A stretch of 64,000 nucleotides of DNA from Xanthomonas maliensis (lineage in GTDB: Bacteria > Pseudomonadota > Gammaproteobacteria > Xanthomonadales > Xanthomonadaceae): NCBI RefSeq assembly GCF_009192945.1, contig NZ_NSET01000044.1, positions 62,001 through 126,000 of the forward strand, in the 5' to 3' direction. Below the pieces are notes generated by a model. It was not told the DNA's origin and did no database searches. It saw nothing but the letters and a program-made list of their open reading frames with translations. The stretch's first letter is position 1. Each line of letters starts with the position of its first letter. The position numbers and the translations under genes were made by a program. This document shows positions 18,477 to 27,128 of this stretch, piece by piece.

Positions 18477-19154
18477 TCAGTCTTCCGTACCGTCTTCGCC
18501 ATAGAACTTCACGCCCAGCCGGATGCGTTCGCGCCCCTGCTCCAGGCGATGGCGGTTGCTGTCGCGCAGCGAATAAGCGCAGCCGCAGTACTCCTGCTGG
18601 TAGAACTTCTCGCGCTTGCTGATGTCGATCATCCGGGCGCTGCCGCCACCCTTGCGCCAGTTATAGTCCCAGTAGTGCATGTCCGGATACTTCGATGCAG
18701 CGCGGGCACCGCAATCGTTGATCTGCGCCATGTTCTTCCAGCGCGAGATGCCCAGCGAGCTGGTGATCACGGGAAAGCCGTGCTCGTGCGCGTATAGCGC
18801 GGTGCGCTCGAAACGCATGTCGAAGCACATCGTGCAGCGAATGCCACGCTCAGGTTCGTTTTCCATGCCTTTGGCACGCGCAAACCAGTTGTCGCGGTCG
18901 TAATCGGCATCCACGAATGGAACGCCGAACGTCTCAGCGAAGCGGATGTTCTCGTTCTTGCGCAGCTCGTATTCCTTCAGCGGGTGGATATTGGGGTTGT
19001 AGAAGAAAATCGTGTAATCGATGCCGGATGCCAGCATGGCCTCCATCACTTCGCCCGAGCACGGGGCGCAGCACGAGTGCAGCAACACCTTGCGCGGCCC
19101 CAGCTGCAGATAGGGGGGCAGCGGAAGTTGGGCGCGTTCGTCGATCGTGGTCAT
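18477..19154 (-). CDS. queH: Epoxyqueuosine reductase QueH
   Basis: This 225-aa enzyme catalyses the last step of queuosine tRNA modification and is the non-homologous counterpart of QueG. The family cysteines are visible: C28-C29-A-P-C32 near the start, then [10 protein letters not shown] and EYCGCAYS. These ligate an Fe-S cluster and metal in characterised QueH. The start at 19154 overlaps the stop of the MTHFR-like gene by ATGA, so it is the third gene of a coupled set with metR-like and MTHFR-like genes, although no functional link is obvious. Confidence 0.92.
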   Translation of the reverse strand: MTTIDERAQLPLPPYLQLGPRKVLLHSCCAPCSGEVMEAMLASGIDYTIFFYNPNIHPLKEYELRKNENIRFAETFGVPFVDADYDRDNWFARAKGMENEPERGIRCTMCFDMRFERTALYAHEHGFPVITSSLGISRWKNMAQINDCGARAASKYPDMHYWDYNWRKGGGSARMIDISKREKFYQQEYCGCAYSLRDSNRHRLEQGRERIRLGVKFYGEDGTED

Positions 19155-20116
19155 GAAAGGGGCTCCTTTGCGCGGCAGGGCGATGAAAGCAGAGAAGAGG
19201 CCGCTGCGGGTGGCGGCGGGAGCGCGGCGCGCGATCGATATTGCTCGACCCAGTACACCGACTGCGTGATGCCGCCGAACGGGAACAGGTGCATGTCCAC
19301 CTGCCCATGGGCCGGCGTCAGGCCGCTGGCCAGGCGGTCCACGAAGCGATCCGGCCCGGCGTTGCCGAGCAGCCTGCCGATCGAGATGCCGTACTTGGAC
19401 AGCATGGAGGCGCAGGCGCCGACGCCGCACATCGCGGCATAGCGCACCAGGACCGCCACGCTCGCAGGTCCTGGTACACCGATGCGCACGGGATGGCGGA
19501 TCTCCCGGCTGCGCAGCGCGTCCAACCAGGCCAGGACGCGATCTGCATCGAATGCGAACTGGGTAACGACCAGCGGCGCCATGCCACGGTCTTCGATGCG
19601 GCGGCACTTTGTTTCGAGTACGTCCCAGCGCTCGTCCGCGTCCATGACCGGATGCGCGTCGGGATGCCCGCCCACGCCCACCGTTCTGATGCCGCGGCGC
19701 TCCAGCACGCCGGTTTCGATCAGCGCGGTGCTGTCGGCGAACGGCCCGACCGGGGTGGACGGATCGCCGGCGATCACCAGACAGCGCTGCACACCGGCCT
19801 CGGTCGTGGCGCGTCCGATGAAACGATCGAGTGCGGCGAGCGAGCCAATGCGGCGCGCGGACAGATGCGGCATCGGCTCGAAACCGAGCATGCGCACCGC
19901 TCGCGCTGCTGCCAGTCGCGCGCCGTCGTCCTGGCCCGGCAGCCAAGGAATGGCGATCGTCGTTCCGGGCGGTATCCGCGAAGCCGCCGCGGTCAGCGCG
20001 GTGATGTCCTTCGCGCCCACTTCCAGCGAAAAGGCCTCGGGCAGCGCGCCGGCCCAGGGGTGCGGAGCGGCCGGTGCAGGCAACTGACACTGCGGATGAT
20101 CGGCGCGGGCGTGCAT
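19151..20116 (-). CDS. Methylenetetrahydrofolate reductase-like protein
   Basis: This 321-aa protein belongs to the FAD-dependent MTHFR (TIM-barrel) superfamily but is distant from canonical MetF. Residues matching the E. coli catalytic set are kept: E32 in FSLEVGAK (like E28), D118 in IAGDPS (like D120) and Q186 in VVTQFAFD (like Q183). The FEFFPP consensus is not kept. It is joined to the metR-like gene by TGATG and to queH by ATGA. Its neighbours suggest a role in methyl transfer to methionine or in recovery of methyl groups. The exact substrate is not visible. Confidence 0.75.
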   Translation of the reverse strand: MHARADHPQCQLPAPAAPHPWAGALPEAFSLEVGAKDITALTAAASRIPPGTTIAIPWLPGQDDGARLAAARAVRMLGFEPMPHLSARRIGSLAALDRFIGRATTEAGVQRCLVIAGDPSTPVGPFADSTALIETGVLERRGIRTVGVGGHPDAHPVMDADERWDVLETKCRRIEDRGMAPLVVTQFAFDADRVLAWLDALRSREIRHPVRIGVPGPASVAVLVRYAAMCGVGACASMLSKYGISIGRLLGNAGPDRFVDRLASGLTPAHGQVDMHLFPFGGITQSVYWVEQYRSRAALPPPPAAASSLLSSPCRAKEPLS

Positions 20117-21030
20117 CAATCGGCCCGGCGGGCCGTCGCCGGGCCGCCCGCGCCCTTGCGGGCCAGTTCGATGAAGGCGCGCAGATAGTCGATGGCGGTA
20201 TCGGCTTCGCGCGCGCCCAAGTAGATCTGCTTGGGGATGCCGCGTGCGCCCAGCCGAACGGGAACCACGTCCATCCGGGCCGCGTATTCTTCCACCAGCC
20301 AGCGCGGCATGGCCGCCACGCCACGGCCGCTGGCGACCATCTGCATCATGATGTCGGTGGTTTCGATCGCCTTGTGGCGCCTGGGCGTGACCCCGGCCGG
20401 CAGCAGGAACTGGCTGTAGATGTCCAAGCGCTCGATATCCACCGGATAGCTGATCAGCACCTCGCGGGTCAGCTGTTGCGGTTTGACGTAAGTGGCCGAC
20501 GCCAATGCGTGGCCCTTGGGCACCACCAGCACCTGTTCGTAATCGAACACCGGCTCGTATTTCAGGCCCGGTTTGAACAGCGGATCGGGCGTGACCAGCA
20601 GATCGATTTCGTAGCCGAACAGCGCGCCAATCCCACCGAACTGGAACTTCTGCTTGACGTCCACATCCACGTCCGGCCAAGCGGCCAGATACGGCGAGAC
20701 GATCTTGAGCAGCCACTGGTAGCAGGGATGGCATTCCATGCCGATGCGCAGCGCACCGCGCTCGCCCTGCGCGAACTGGCCCAGGCGCTCCTCGGCCAGG
20801 TCCAGCTGCGGCAGCACCCGGTTCGCCACCGCCAGCAAATACTGCCCGGCCTGGGTCAGGCGCAGACTGCGGCCCTCGCGCAGCCAGACGTCGGTGCCGA
20901 GCTGCTGTTCCAGCTTTTTCATGCTGTGGCTCAGCGCCGACTGGGTCAGGTTCAGCACACCGGCGGCAGCGGTCAGCGAGCCCTGCCGCTCGACCTGCTG
21001 CACGATGCTGAGGTGGATACGCTCCAGCAT
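20116..21030 (-). CDS. metR: MetR-like LysR family transcriptional regulator
   Basis: This 304-aa regulator has an N-terminal winged helix-turn-helix (residues 1-60, with [20 protein letters not shown]) and a LysR effector domain. Several segments match E. coli MetR closely: [29 protein letters not shown] and [12 protein letters not shown]. MetR activates met genes with homocysteine as co-effector. It is divergent from the FMN reductase-mesX-mesD genes, the usual place for a LysR regulator of its neighbours, and its own downstream genes are MTHFR-like and queH. Confidence 0.85.
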   Translation of the reverse strand: MLERIHLSIVQQVERQGSLTAAAGVLNLTQSALSHSMKKLEQQLGTDVWLREGRSLRLTQAGQYLLAVANRVLPQLDLAEERLGQFAQGERGALRIGMECHPCYQWLLKIVSPYLAAWPDVDVDVKQKFQFGGIGALFGYEIDLLVTPDPLFKPGLKYEPVFDYEQVLVVPKGHALASATYVKPQQLTREVLISYPVDIERLDIYSQFLLPAGVTPRRHKAIETTDIMMQMVASGRGVAAMPRWLVEEYAARMDVVPVRLGARGIPKQIYLGAREADTAIDYLRAFIELARKGAGGPATARRAD

Positions 21031-21035
21031 AAGGA

Positions 21036-21048
21036 TGAATCGAGCTCA
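21036..21048. promoter_or_regulatory. Candidate MetR-type operator
   Basis: TGAA-N5-CTCA at 21036-21048 differs by one base from the MetR consensus TGAA-N5-TTCA. It lies 6 bp upstream of the metR-like start, within the 227-bp divergent region. A second palindromic element, GTGAATTATCAC, follows at about 21056-21067. Both are short and only suggestive. Confidence 0.35.
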
Positions 21049-21257
21049 TGGATCCGTGAATTATCACCATTTTACCTCATCGACAGCACTGGCTAGCATC
21101 GAACCCGTCATTCGGTTGCGTCGCACGCAGCGGCCACGTCCGGCATCGGACAGCCGATGCGATCGCCAGCCAAATCGGCGATGTCTGTGTCCGCGTTGCC
21201 TTGCTCGCCGGCGAGCGCCACGCGTCCGCCTCTCTCCCCATATCGATTGCGAAAGAA

Positions 21258-21839
21258 ATGACACGTCCACTCCGTTTAGTCGCCGTTTCTGGCGGACTGC
21301 GGCGCCCCTCCAGAGCGACCGCCCTCACCGAACACCTGCTGGAGTTGATCGGCAAGCAGATCCCGTGCGAGCAGCATCTGGTCGAACTGGGGGGCCTCGC
21401 CCCGCAGCTGGCCGGGACGATCTGGCGTTCGCAGCTGCCGGAGGCGGTGGAGCAGCACCTTGCCGCCGTCGAACAGGCCGACGTGCTGGTGGTGACCACG
21501 CCGGTCTACCGCGGTTCCTACACCGGGTTGTTCAAGCACTTCTTCGATTTCATCGACCAGGACGCATTGACCGACACCCCGATCCTGCTGGCCGCCACCG
21601 GCGGCAGCGAGCGCCACGCGCTGATGATCGACCACCAACTGCGTCCGCTCTTCAGCTTCTTCCAGGCGCGCACCTTGCCGCTGGGCGTCTACGCCACTGA
21701 CAAGGACTTCGTGGATTTCCAGCTGCATGACGCGGCACTGATCCAGCGCGCCAAGCTGGCGGTGCAACGGGCGCTGCCGCTGCTGGAACTGACGCGCCAC
21801 GCAGCAACCGACGCCTTCGAGGACATCGCCATCGCCTGA
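21258..21839 (+). CDS. msuE: NADPH-dependent FMN reductase, MsuE type
   Basis: This 193-aa flavodoxin-like protein resembles MsuE/SsuE reductases, which supply FMNH2 to two-component monooxygenases. Visible are the phosphate-binding VSGGLRRPSRATALT (about residues 10-24), SPVYRGSY-like TPVYRGSYTGLFKHFFDF and ATGGSERHALMIDHQLRP. The start MTRPLRLVAVSGG at 21258 fits family length. No partner sulfonate monooxygenase lies nearby. The next genes are mesX and mesD, so its reduced flavin may serve that pair. Confidence 0.88.
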   Translation: MTRPLRLVAVSGGLRRPSRATALTEHLLELIGKQIPCEQHLVELGGLAPQLAGTIWRSQLPEAVEQHLAAVEQADVLVVTTPVYRGSYTGLFKHFFDFIDQDALTDTPILLAATGGSERHALMIDHQLRPLFSFFQARTLPLGVYATDKDFVDFQLHDAALIQRAKLAVQRALPLLELTRHAATDAFEDIAIA

Positions 21840-21984
21840 ACCACGCACAGCGAGGGTGCCGTCATCGGCCGCATCGTCCGCTGCCAGTGCGCTGTCGAAG
21901 CCGTCCTCGCGCACATGAGCACGGGCTCTCGGCCGTTAGCGGGAGGCGATGGCGACAATGGAGCGTGACACGCCATCCAAATGT

Positions 21985-22005
21985 CGGATGCAGCGTCTGC
22001 ATCCG
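21985..22005 (+). promoter_or_regulatory. Strong hairpin in the mesX leader
   Basis: A 9-bp perfect inverted repeat, CGGATGCAG and CTGCATCCG with a 3-bp centre, lies 36 nt before the mesX start. It is followed by an overlapping palindrome CATCCGGATG (22000-22009). There is no T run, so it is not a plain terminator. It could be an operator or an RNA structure that affects mesX expression. Confidence 0.45.
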
Positions 22006-22040
22006 GATGTCATCCAGGAAGCCAGAACGCAAAGTCACCA

Positions 22041-23024
22041 ATGAACAACGAGTTTACTTTCAGCATCAAGCGCATCGCGTTCGACGAGCACTACCAACCT
22101 GCCGATGGCACGCGCATCACGACCAACTTCGCCAATCTGGCCAGGGGCGAGCGGCGCCAGGAAAACCTGCGCAACACCTTGCGGATGATCGACAACCGCT
22201 TCAACGGGTTGGCGCGCTGGGACAATCCGAAGGCGGATCGCTACGCCGTCGAGGTCGACATCATCTCGGTGGAGATGCATATCGATGGATGCGGCACCGA
22301 CGATGCCTTTCCGCTGATCGAGATCCTGCAGCCGACCGTGGTCGATACACGCTTCGGCACGCGCATCGCAGGCATCGCCGGGAACAACTTCTCGTCTTAC
22401 GTGCGCGATTACGACTTCAGCGTGGTGCTGCCCGAATACAACAAGGACAAGCCCACGTTCGCCGCGCCGGAGGATTTCGGCGATTTGCACGGCAAGCTGT
22501 TCAGGCACTTTCTGAAGTCCGACGCCTATCGCGCGCAGTTCTCCAAGCCGCCGGTGATCTGCATCAGCGTCTCCAGCAGCAAGACCTACCACCGCACCGG
22601 GAACCAGCATCCCGTGCTGGGTGTGGAGTACAGGCAGAACGAGTTCTCCTCCACCGACAAGTACTTCGAGAAGATGGGGTTGCAGGTGCGTTATTTCATG
22701 CCGCCCGACAGCGTTGCGCCGCTGGCGTTCTACTTCCAGGGCGACCTGCTGGGCGACTACACGAACCTCGAGCTGATCGCCACCATCGCCACGATGGAGG
22801 CGTTCCAGAAGATCTACCGGCCCGAGATCTACAACGCCAATTCCGCGGCTGGAGCGGTCTACCAGCCCAGCCTGAAGCACCAGGACTATTCGACCACCCG
22901 CATCGTCTACGACCGCGAAGAGCGTAGCCAGCTGGCAGTCAAGCAGGGCAGGTTCACCGAGGCGCATTTCATCAAGCCCTATCGGCATGTACTCGATCGA
23001 TGGGCCGCCAGCTGCTCCCTCTAA
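22041..23024 (+). CDS. mesX: DUF1852 protein MesX, accessory to core methionine synthase MesD
   Basis: This 327-aa protein is a full-length DUF1852 member with typical blocks MNNEFTFSIKRIAFDEHY, YRQNEFSSTDKYFEKMG, FYFQGDLLGDYTN and FQKIYRPEIYNANSA. From memory of published genetics on core-MetE families, MesX is needed by MesD for methionine formation and the pair requires oxygen. Its chemistry is unknown. I see no cofactor motif, signal peptide or membrane segment. It lies 27 bp upstream of mesD and downstream of an FMN reductase gene. Confidence 0.88.
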   Translation: MNNEFTFSIKRIAFDEHYQPADGTRITTNFANLARGERRQENLRNTLRMIDNRFNGLARWDNPKADRYAVEVDIISVEMHIDGCGTDDAFPLIEILQPTVVDTRFGTRIAGIAGNNFSSYVRDYDFSVVLPEYNKDKPTFAAPEDFGDLHGKLFRHFLKSDAYRAQFSKPPVICISVSSSKTYHRTGNQHPVLGVEYRQNEFSSTDKYFEKMGLQVRYFMPPDSVAPLAFYFQGDLLGDYTNLELIATIATMEAFQKIYRPEIYNANSAAGAVYQPSLKHQDYSTTRIVYDREERSQLAVKQGRFTEAHFIKPYRHVLDRWAASCSL

Positions 23025-23051
23025 TCACCACGACACGCGAACTCTCCCATC

Positions 23052-24086
23052 ATGAAAAAACTGTTGCCCACGTCCACCGCTGGTAGCCTGCCCAAGCCGT
23101 CCTGGCTTGCAGAGCCCGAAAAGCTCTGGTCGCCCTGGAAGCTGCAGGACGAGGAACTGATCGAAGGCAAGCGCGATGCGCTGCGCCTGTCGCTGCAGGA
23201 ACAGCAGCACGCCGGCATCGACATCGTCAGCGACGGCGAACAGACCCGACAGCACTTCGTCACCACCTTTATCGAACATCTCAGTGGCGTGGATTTCGCA
23301 AGGCGCGAGACCGTCAGGATCCGCGACCGCTACGACGCCAGCGTGCCCACCGTGGTCGGCGCGGTGAGCCGCCAGAAGTCGGTGTTCGTGGAGGATGCGA
23401 GGTTTCTGCGCGAGCGGACCACGCAGCCGATCAAGTGGGCACTGCCGGGGCCGATGACGATGATCGATACGCTCTACGACGCCCACTACAAGAGCCGCGA
23501 AAAACTGGCCTGGGAATTCGCCAAGATCCTCAACGAAGAAGCACGCGAGCTGGAAGCGGCCGGCGTCGACATCATCCAGTTCGACGAGCCGGCCTTCAAC
23601 GTGTTCTTCGACGAAGTGAACGACTGGGGCGTGGCCACGCTGGAGCGGGCGGCCGAAGGGCTCAAGTGCGAAACAGCCGTCCACATCTGCTACGGTTACG
23701 GCATCAAGGCCAATACCGACTGGAAGCAGACGCTGGGCTCGGAATGGCGGCAGTATGAGGAATCCTTCCCAAAGCTGGCGCAGTCCAGCATCGATCTGAT
23801 CTCGCTGGAATGCCACAACTCGCATGTGCCGATCGACCTGATCGAGCTGGTACGCGGCAAGAAGGTGATGGTGGGCGCGATCGACGTGGCGTCCAACAAG
23901 GTCGAGACCCCGGAAGAGGTGGCCGATACGCTGCGCAAGGCACTGCAGTTCGTCGACGCCGACAAGCTGTATCCCAGCACCAACTGCGGCATGGCGCCGC
24001 TGTCTCGTGAAACTGCGAGAGGCAAGCTCAAAGCGCTCAGCGCAGGTGCGGACATCGTCCGCAGTGAGCTCTTGGCAAAGCAATGA
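23052..24086 (+). CDS. mesD: Core-MetE methionine synthase MesD
   Basis: This 344-aa protein corresponds to the C-terminal catalytic half of cobalamin-independent methionine synthase and lacks the N-terminal half that helps bind methyl-folate polyglutamate. The zinc ligands are present: H211 and C213 in AVHICYGYG and C312 in STNCGMAP. The homocysteine-site segment QFDEPAF is at 177-183. Its association with mesX makes it the MesD type, whose methyl donor is unresolved. It forms an operon with mesX and probably the FMN reductase, under the MetR-like regulator. Confidence 0.9.
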   Translation: MKKLLPTSTAGSLPKPSWLAEPEKLWSPWKLQDEELIEGKRDALRLSLQEQQHAGIDIVSDGEQTRQHFVTTFIEHLSGVDFARRETVRIRDRYDASVPTVVGAVSRQKSVFVEDARFLRERTTQPIKWALPGPMTMIDTLYDAHYKSREKLAWEFAKILNEEARELEAAGVDIIQFDEPAFNVFFDEVNDWGVATLERAAEGLKCETAVHICYGYGIKANTDWKQTLGSEWRQYEESFPKLAQSSIDLISLECHNSHVPIDLIELVRGKKVMVGAIDVASNKVETPEEVADTLRKALQFVDADKLYPSTNCGMAPLSRETARGKLKALSAGADIVRSELLAKQ

Positions 24087-24503
24087 AACAACTGGGGTTT
24101 CGCGCGGTGAGCCGCGAGGCCTGACGGCGCATGAGCAGGGCCGGGTGTTGGGTCATCCTTACACCCGGCTGGGACACCACTGCTGCGCCTCGAAGCAGTG
24201 CCCAAGCATCCGCTTCGGGTGGCCGGTCGGCAGGGTGCCGTGCATCCACGCAGCAGACGCAGCGCGCACCAACGACCGAGCACCGAATGCCCACTGCAAA
24301 GCGCAGCGTCCATCGCAGCACGCCAGGCCGCAAAGGCGCAGCCAAACGCCCGTTGCAGCGCGCATCACGTTAGTTCGTCCGCGCGCACGTGCGTCATGCG
24401 CCGCGTGGCCAGGGCCACGCGTCGTTGGTCCACATGTCGTTTGGCACACGGATACACAGTCCCGGGCCGCTACGCTCAATTGCCCAGCTCATTGTGGCCC
24501 TAC
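24087..24503. other. 417 bases without a recognisable gene, with one stem-loop
   Basis: After mesD, a 9-bp stem (GCCGGGTGT paired with ACACCCGGC at 24140-24169, 12-nt loop) lies about 55 nt downstream of the stop and may end or protect the mRNA; it has no T tract. The rest shows no convincing ORF, repeat or RNA on either strand. The promoter of the CPBP gene is probably near its right end. Confidence 0.4.
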
Positions 24504-25202
24504 ATGTCGCGCTCCACTCCTTCGGCTTCTGCTTCGATTCCCCCCCGCCCCGCTATCTTCGCATCGTGGCATCCGCTGTTGCGATTGATCGCGATCGCCG
24601 GCGTATTGGCGCTCGCACACGTCGCCTGGATCCCGTTTCCGTGGCGCATGCCGGTGGTTGGCATCCTGGGCGTGGCGCTGGTCTGGATGGAAACGCGATC
24701 GTTGACGGCGTGTGGCCTGCAGCGGCCACGCCTGCGTTCGCTGCTGCTGTGGAGTGCGCTGTTGCTGGTGCTGGTGATTGGCCTGATCACGCCACTGATT
24801 GCTCCGTTGATCGAGCATCTGGCCGGCACCAAGACCGACTACAGCGCGTATGGCGCACTGCGCGGCAACCTGCCAGCGGCAGCACAGCTGATCGGAGCGG
24901 CCTGGTTGAGCGCCGCGGTCGGCGAAGAGCTGGTCTTCCGCGCCTTCCTGATGCACCAGCTCGATGCCTTGCGGGGCCGCCTGCGCGGTGGCCACGTCGT
25001 GGCGGCGCTACTGGGCGGCGGCGTATTCGGCGTGATGCACGCCAGCCAGGGCATCGCCGGCATCGCATTGACTGGCCTGGTCGGCAGCGTGTTCGGCTAT
25101 GTCTATCTGCGCTCGGGTCGCGCATTGTGGGCGCTGATCCTGGCCCATGGCCTGATCGACAGCTGGGGCGTCACCCGGCTCTATCTCGGCTGGTACCCGT
25201 AA
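24504..25202 (+). CDS. CPBP family intramembrane metalloprotease
   Basis: This 232-aa membrane protein has about six hydrophobic segments. The CPBP/Abi motifs are EELVFR with E141 and E142, FGVMHAS and the later LAHGLIDSWG. In eukaryotic relatives (Rce1) this fold cleaves prenylated proteins. Bacterial members have varied or unknown substrates. The start MSRSTPSASASIPPRP at 24504 is chosen because upstream sequence in the same frame lacks family features. It stands alone on the plus strand before the SRP RNA. Confidence 0.85.
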   Translation: MSRSTPSASASIPPRPAIFASWHPLLRLIAIAGVLALAHVAWIPFPWRMPVVGILGVALVWMETRSLTACGLQRPRLRSLLLWSALLLVLVIGLITPLIAPLIEHLAGTKTDYSAYGALRGNLPAAAQLIGAAWLSAAVGEELVFRAFLMHQLDALRGRLRGGHVVAALLGGGVFGVMHASQGIAGIALTGLVGSVFGYVYLRSGRALWALILAHGLIDSWGVTRLYLGWYP

Positions 25203-25373
25203 GGGGCCGCAAGGACCGAGCGCGAAATAGCGCGTTGCCGTTTGTGCGGCGGTCCCGCTACAATGACGGACCGCTGCCGTACTTGGTTCGGCGCGTACTG
25301 CCACACTGCCATCGGTCGAGTTCCGTCTTGATCCTGCGGTTGGCAACACGGCCGACAACGGCCAACGTCTTAT

Positions 25374-25485
25374 GGTGGCCCCGTCGGTCCCTCGCGACGC
25401 TAGATCGAAAATCCCGCCAGGGCCGGAAGGCAGCAACGGTATCGATTGATGCGGGCGCCGAGGTCAACCGGCGGGGACACCACCC
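25374..25485 (+). ncRNA. ffs: Signal recognition particle 4.5S RNA
   Basis: The hallmark tetraloop region GCCAGGGCCGGAAGGCAGCA matches the conserved domain IV of bacterial SRP RNA, and the 5' GGTGGCCCCG pairs with the 3' CGGGGACACCACC to close one long hairpin. Its length of about 112 nt is like E. coli 4.5S RNA. It binds Ffh to target membrane proteins. Ends are set by the terminal pairing and may be a few bases off. Confidence 0.93.
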
Positions 25486-25567
25486 TCTCTTTCGACTGCC
25501 CTCTGCGCCACGCGAGCGATCGGCGGCAAGCGAGCAGCGGCTCAGCGCTGCGCGCGTGGCGATGCGA

Positions 25568-26011
25568 TCAGCGCTGATCCTCTTGTGGATGCAACCAGCC
25601 TGCATCGCCATCCAGATAGTGTTCGTGCTTCCAGATCGGCACGCGCGCCTTGACCTCGTCGATGATGAAACGGCAGGCCTCGAAGGCAGCGCCGCGATGC
25701 GCGGCACTGACGCCCACCCACACCGCCATGTCGCCGATCGCCAACTCGCCGACCCGGTGCACGCAGTGCGCGGCCAGGATCGGAAAGCGTGCCAGCGCAT
25801 CGTCGAGCACGCGTTGGCCCTCGGCCTGAGCAAGGCTCGCATACGCCTCGTAGCGCAGCCCGGCGACCTGGCGACCGTCGTTGTGGTTGCGGACCCAGCC
25901 CTCGAAGCCGGCAAATGCTCCGGCCTGTGGATGCTCCAGCGCAGCGCGTAGCATGGACGCCTGCAGTGGCATCTCGGACAAGGCGAACTGCGCCATGCGC
26001 TGCTCGGACAT
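25568..26011 (-). CDS. moaE: Molybdopterin synthase catalytic subunit
   Basis: This 147-aa subunit inserts sulfur from MoaD thiocarboxylate into precursor Z to make molybdopterin. Family segments are GAFAGFEGWVRNHNDG, LRYEAYASLA, VHRVGELAIGD and the active-site VKARVPIWKHEHY with its lysines. The start MSEQRMAQFALSE at 26011 is 2 bp after moaD. The gene ends the moaC-moaD-moaE set. Confidence 0.96.
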   Translation of the reverse strand: MSEQRMAQFALSEMPLQASMLRAALEHPQAGAFAGFEGWVRNHNDGRQVAGLRYEAYASLAQAEGQRVLDDALARFPILAAHCVHRVGELAIGDMAVWVGVSAAHRGAAFEACRFIIDEVKARVPIWKHEHYLDGDAGWLHPQEDQR

Positions 26012-26013
26012 GC

Positions 26014-26259
26014 TCAACCTCCCGATACCGGCGGAATGAAGACCACTTCGCTCCCCGCGCGCAACGGATCCTCCCAGCGCGCGAACGCTCCGTCGACGGC
26101 CACACGCAGCTGTGCCGGTGTCCAACGCAGGCCATGTCGATCATCGAGCTCGGCATACAGCGCCCGCAGATCCTGCGCAGCCGAGTGCACCTGCTCACTG
26201 GCCACGCCAGCAACCTCGCGCAAGCTTGCGAAGTACAGCACGGTCACCGTGACGCTCAT
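26014..26259 (-). CDS. moaD: Molybdopterin synthase sulfur-carrier subunit
   Basis: This 81-aa ubiquitin-like protein ends in the required Gly-Gly (FIPPVSGG), which is adenylated and thiocarboxylated by MoeB-type enzymes. It starts [18 protein letters not shown]. Its start overlaps the moaC stop by ATGA and its stop is 2 bp before moaE, so the three are translationally coupled. Confidence 0.96.
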   Translation of the reverse strand: MSVTVTVLYFASLREVAGVASEQVHSAAQDLRALYAELDDRHGLRWTPAQLRVAVDGAFARWEDPLRAGSEVVFIPPVSGG

Positions 26260-26753
26260 CGCGGCGCTCCCACATCGCGCTTGCCGCCACGCTTGGACAG
26301 CAGTCGCGTAGGGCCGATGCGCATCGCATGCGACAAGGCCTTGCACATGTCGTAGACCGTCAACGCCGCCACGCTGGCGCCGGTCAAGGCCTCCATCTCC
26401 ACCCCGGTGCGGTGCACGCAGCGAACTGTGCAAACGATCTGTAGCACCTGCGCACCTGCCCAGTCGATCTCGAAACGGCAGCCATCGATTGGCAACGGAT
26501 GACAGAACGGGATGAGCTCGTGCGTCCGCTTGACCGCCAGGGTGCCAGCGATCACAGCGGTCTCGACGATGCCGCCCTTGGCGCTGCGCAATCCCTGCGC
26601 GCGCAGTTGCGCGGCCACTGCGGCCGGAAAGCGCACGCGGCTTTCCGCGCTGGCGCTGCGCGCGGTGACGGCCTTGTCCGAGACATCCACCATGGTGGGG
26701 AGTCCGGCATCGTCCAGGTGGGTCAGGCGCGCGGAACGGGGGGTGGCAGGCAT
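26256..26753 (-). CDS. moaC: Cyclic pyranopterin monophosphate synthase accessory protein
   Basis: This 165-aa enzyme converts the MoaA product to cyclic pyranopterin monophosphate. Signature segments are [34 protein letters not shown] with HPLPI, and [24 protein letters not shown] place the start at the ATG at 26753; a GTG four codons upstream is possible. Upstream lies a decayed gene instead of moaA, which is normally closer. Confidence 0.95.
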   Translation of the reverse strand: MPATPRSARLTHLDDAGLPTMVDVSDKAVTARSASAESRVRFPAAVAAQLRAQGLRSAKGGIVETAVIAGTLAVKRTHELIPFCHPLPIDGCRFEIDWAGAQVLQIVCTVRCVHRTGVEMEALTGASVAALTVYDMCKALSHAMRIGPTRLLSKRGGKRDVGAPR

Positions 26754-26777
26754 GGGAAACGACACGGTGACAGAGAC

Positions 26778-27120
26778 TCAGGATGCGGCATTCTCGGTGA
26801 ACAGGGTGCCTTGATGGAACAGCAAGCGTCATCCATCGGCGCTCCTGCGCCATGACGAACTACGCAAGACCCGTGGTTCCACGCCATCGCAGTGGACCAT
26901 CGTGCGCTCGCGCAGCGGCGCGAGCGTCGGCGCCAGCAGCATCCACTCGACGCCATTGGCCTCGCCATCGAACGCGGAAGCGGTCTACAGGCCGCGATCA
27001 CCTCGGCTCGCGTGTAACGCCGTCCCGGCGTACCGAACTCGAGAAACGCCGGATCGAGCAATGCTTACGCTGCCTAACTGTCACCACCCGCCTGCGGATC
27101 GAGCGACCGCAGTTCCAGCG
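26778..27120 (-). pseudogene. Decayed DUF4440 (NTF2-like) gene
   Basis: Pieces of one small NTF2-fold protein appear in different frames. One frame gives LLDPAFLEFGTPGRRYTRAE. After a frame change there is FDGEANGVEWMLLAPTLAPL and RVLRSSSWRRSADG. An in-frame TGA stands where a Trp is expected, and the family C-terminus LLFHQGTLFTENAAS follows. An in-frame TAG also lies just upstream of FDGEANG. So at least one frameshift and two nonsense changes are present. The start is lost near 27120. It separates moaA from moaC on the same strand. Confidence 0.75.
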
Positions 27121-27128
27121 CGCGGCAC

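Noticed and set aside
18477-20324. A single 615-codon protein covering queH and part of the metR-like region
   Set aside because: The queH reading frame happens to stay open upstream. Family N-termini, ATGA and TGATG junctions and separate domain sets show three genes.
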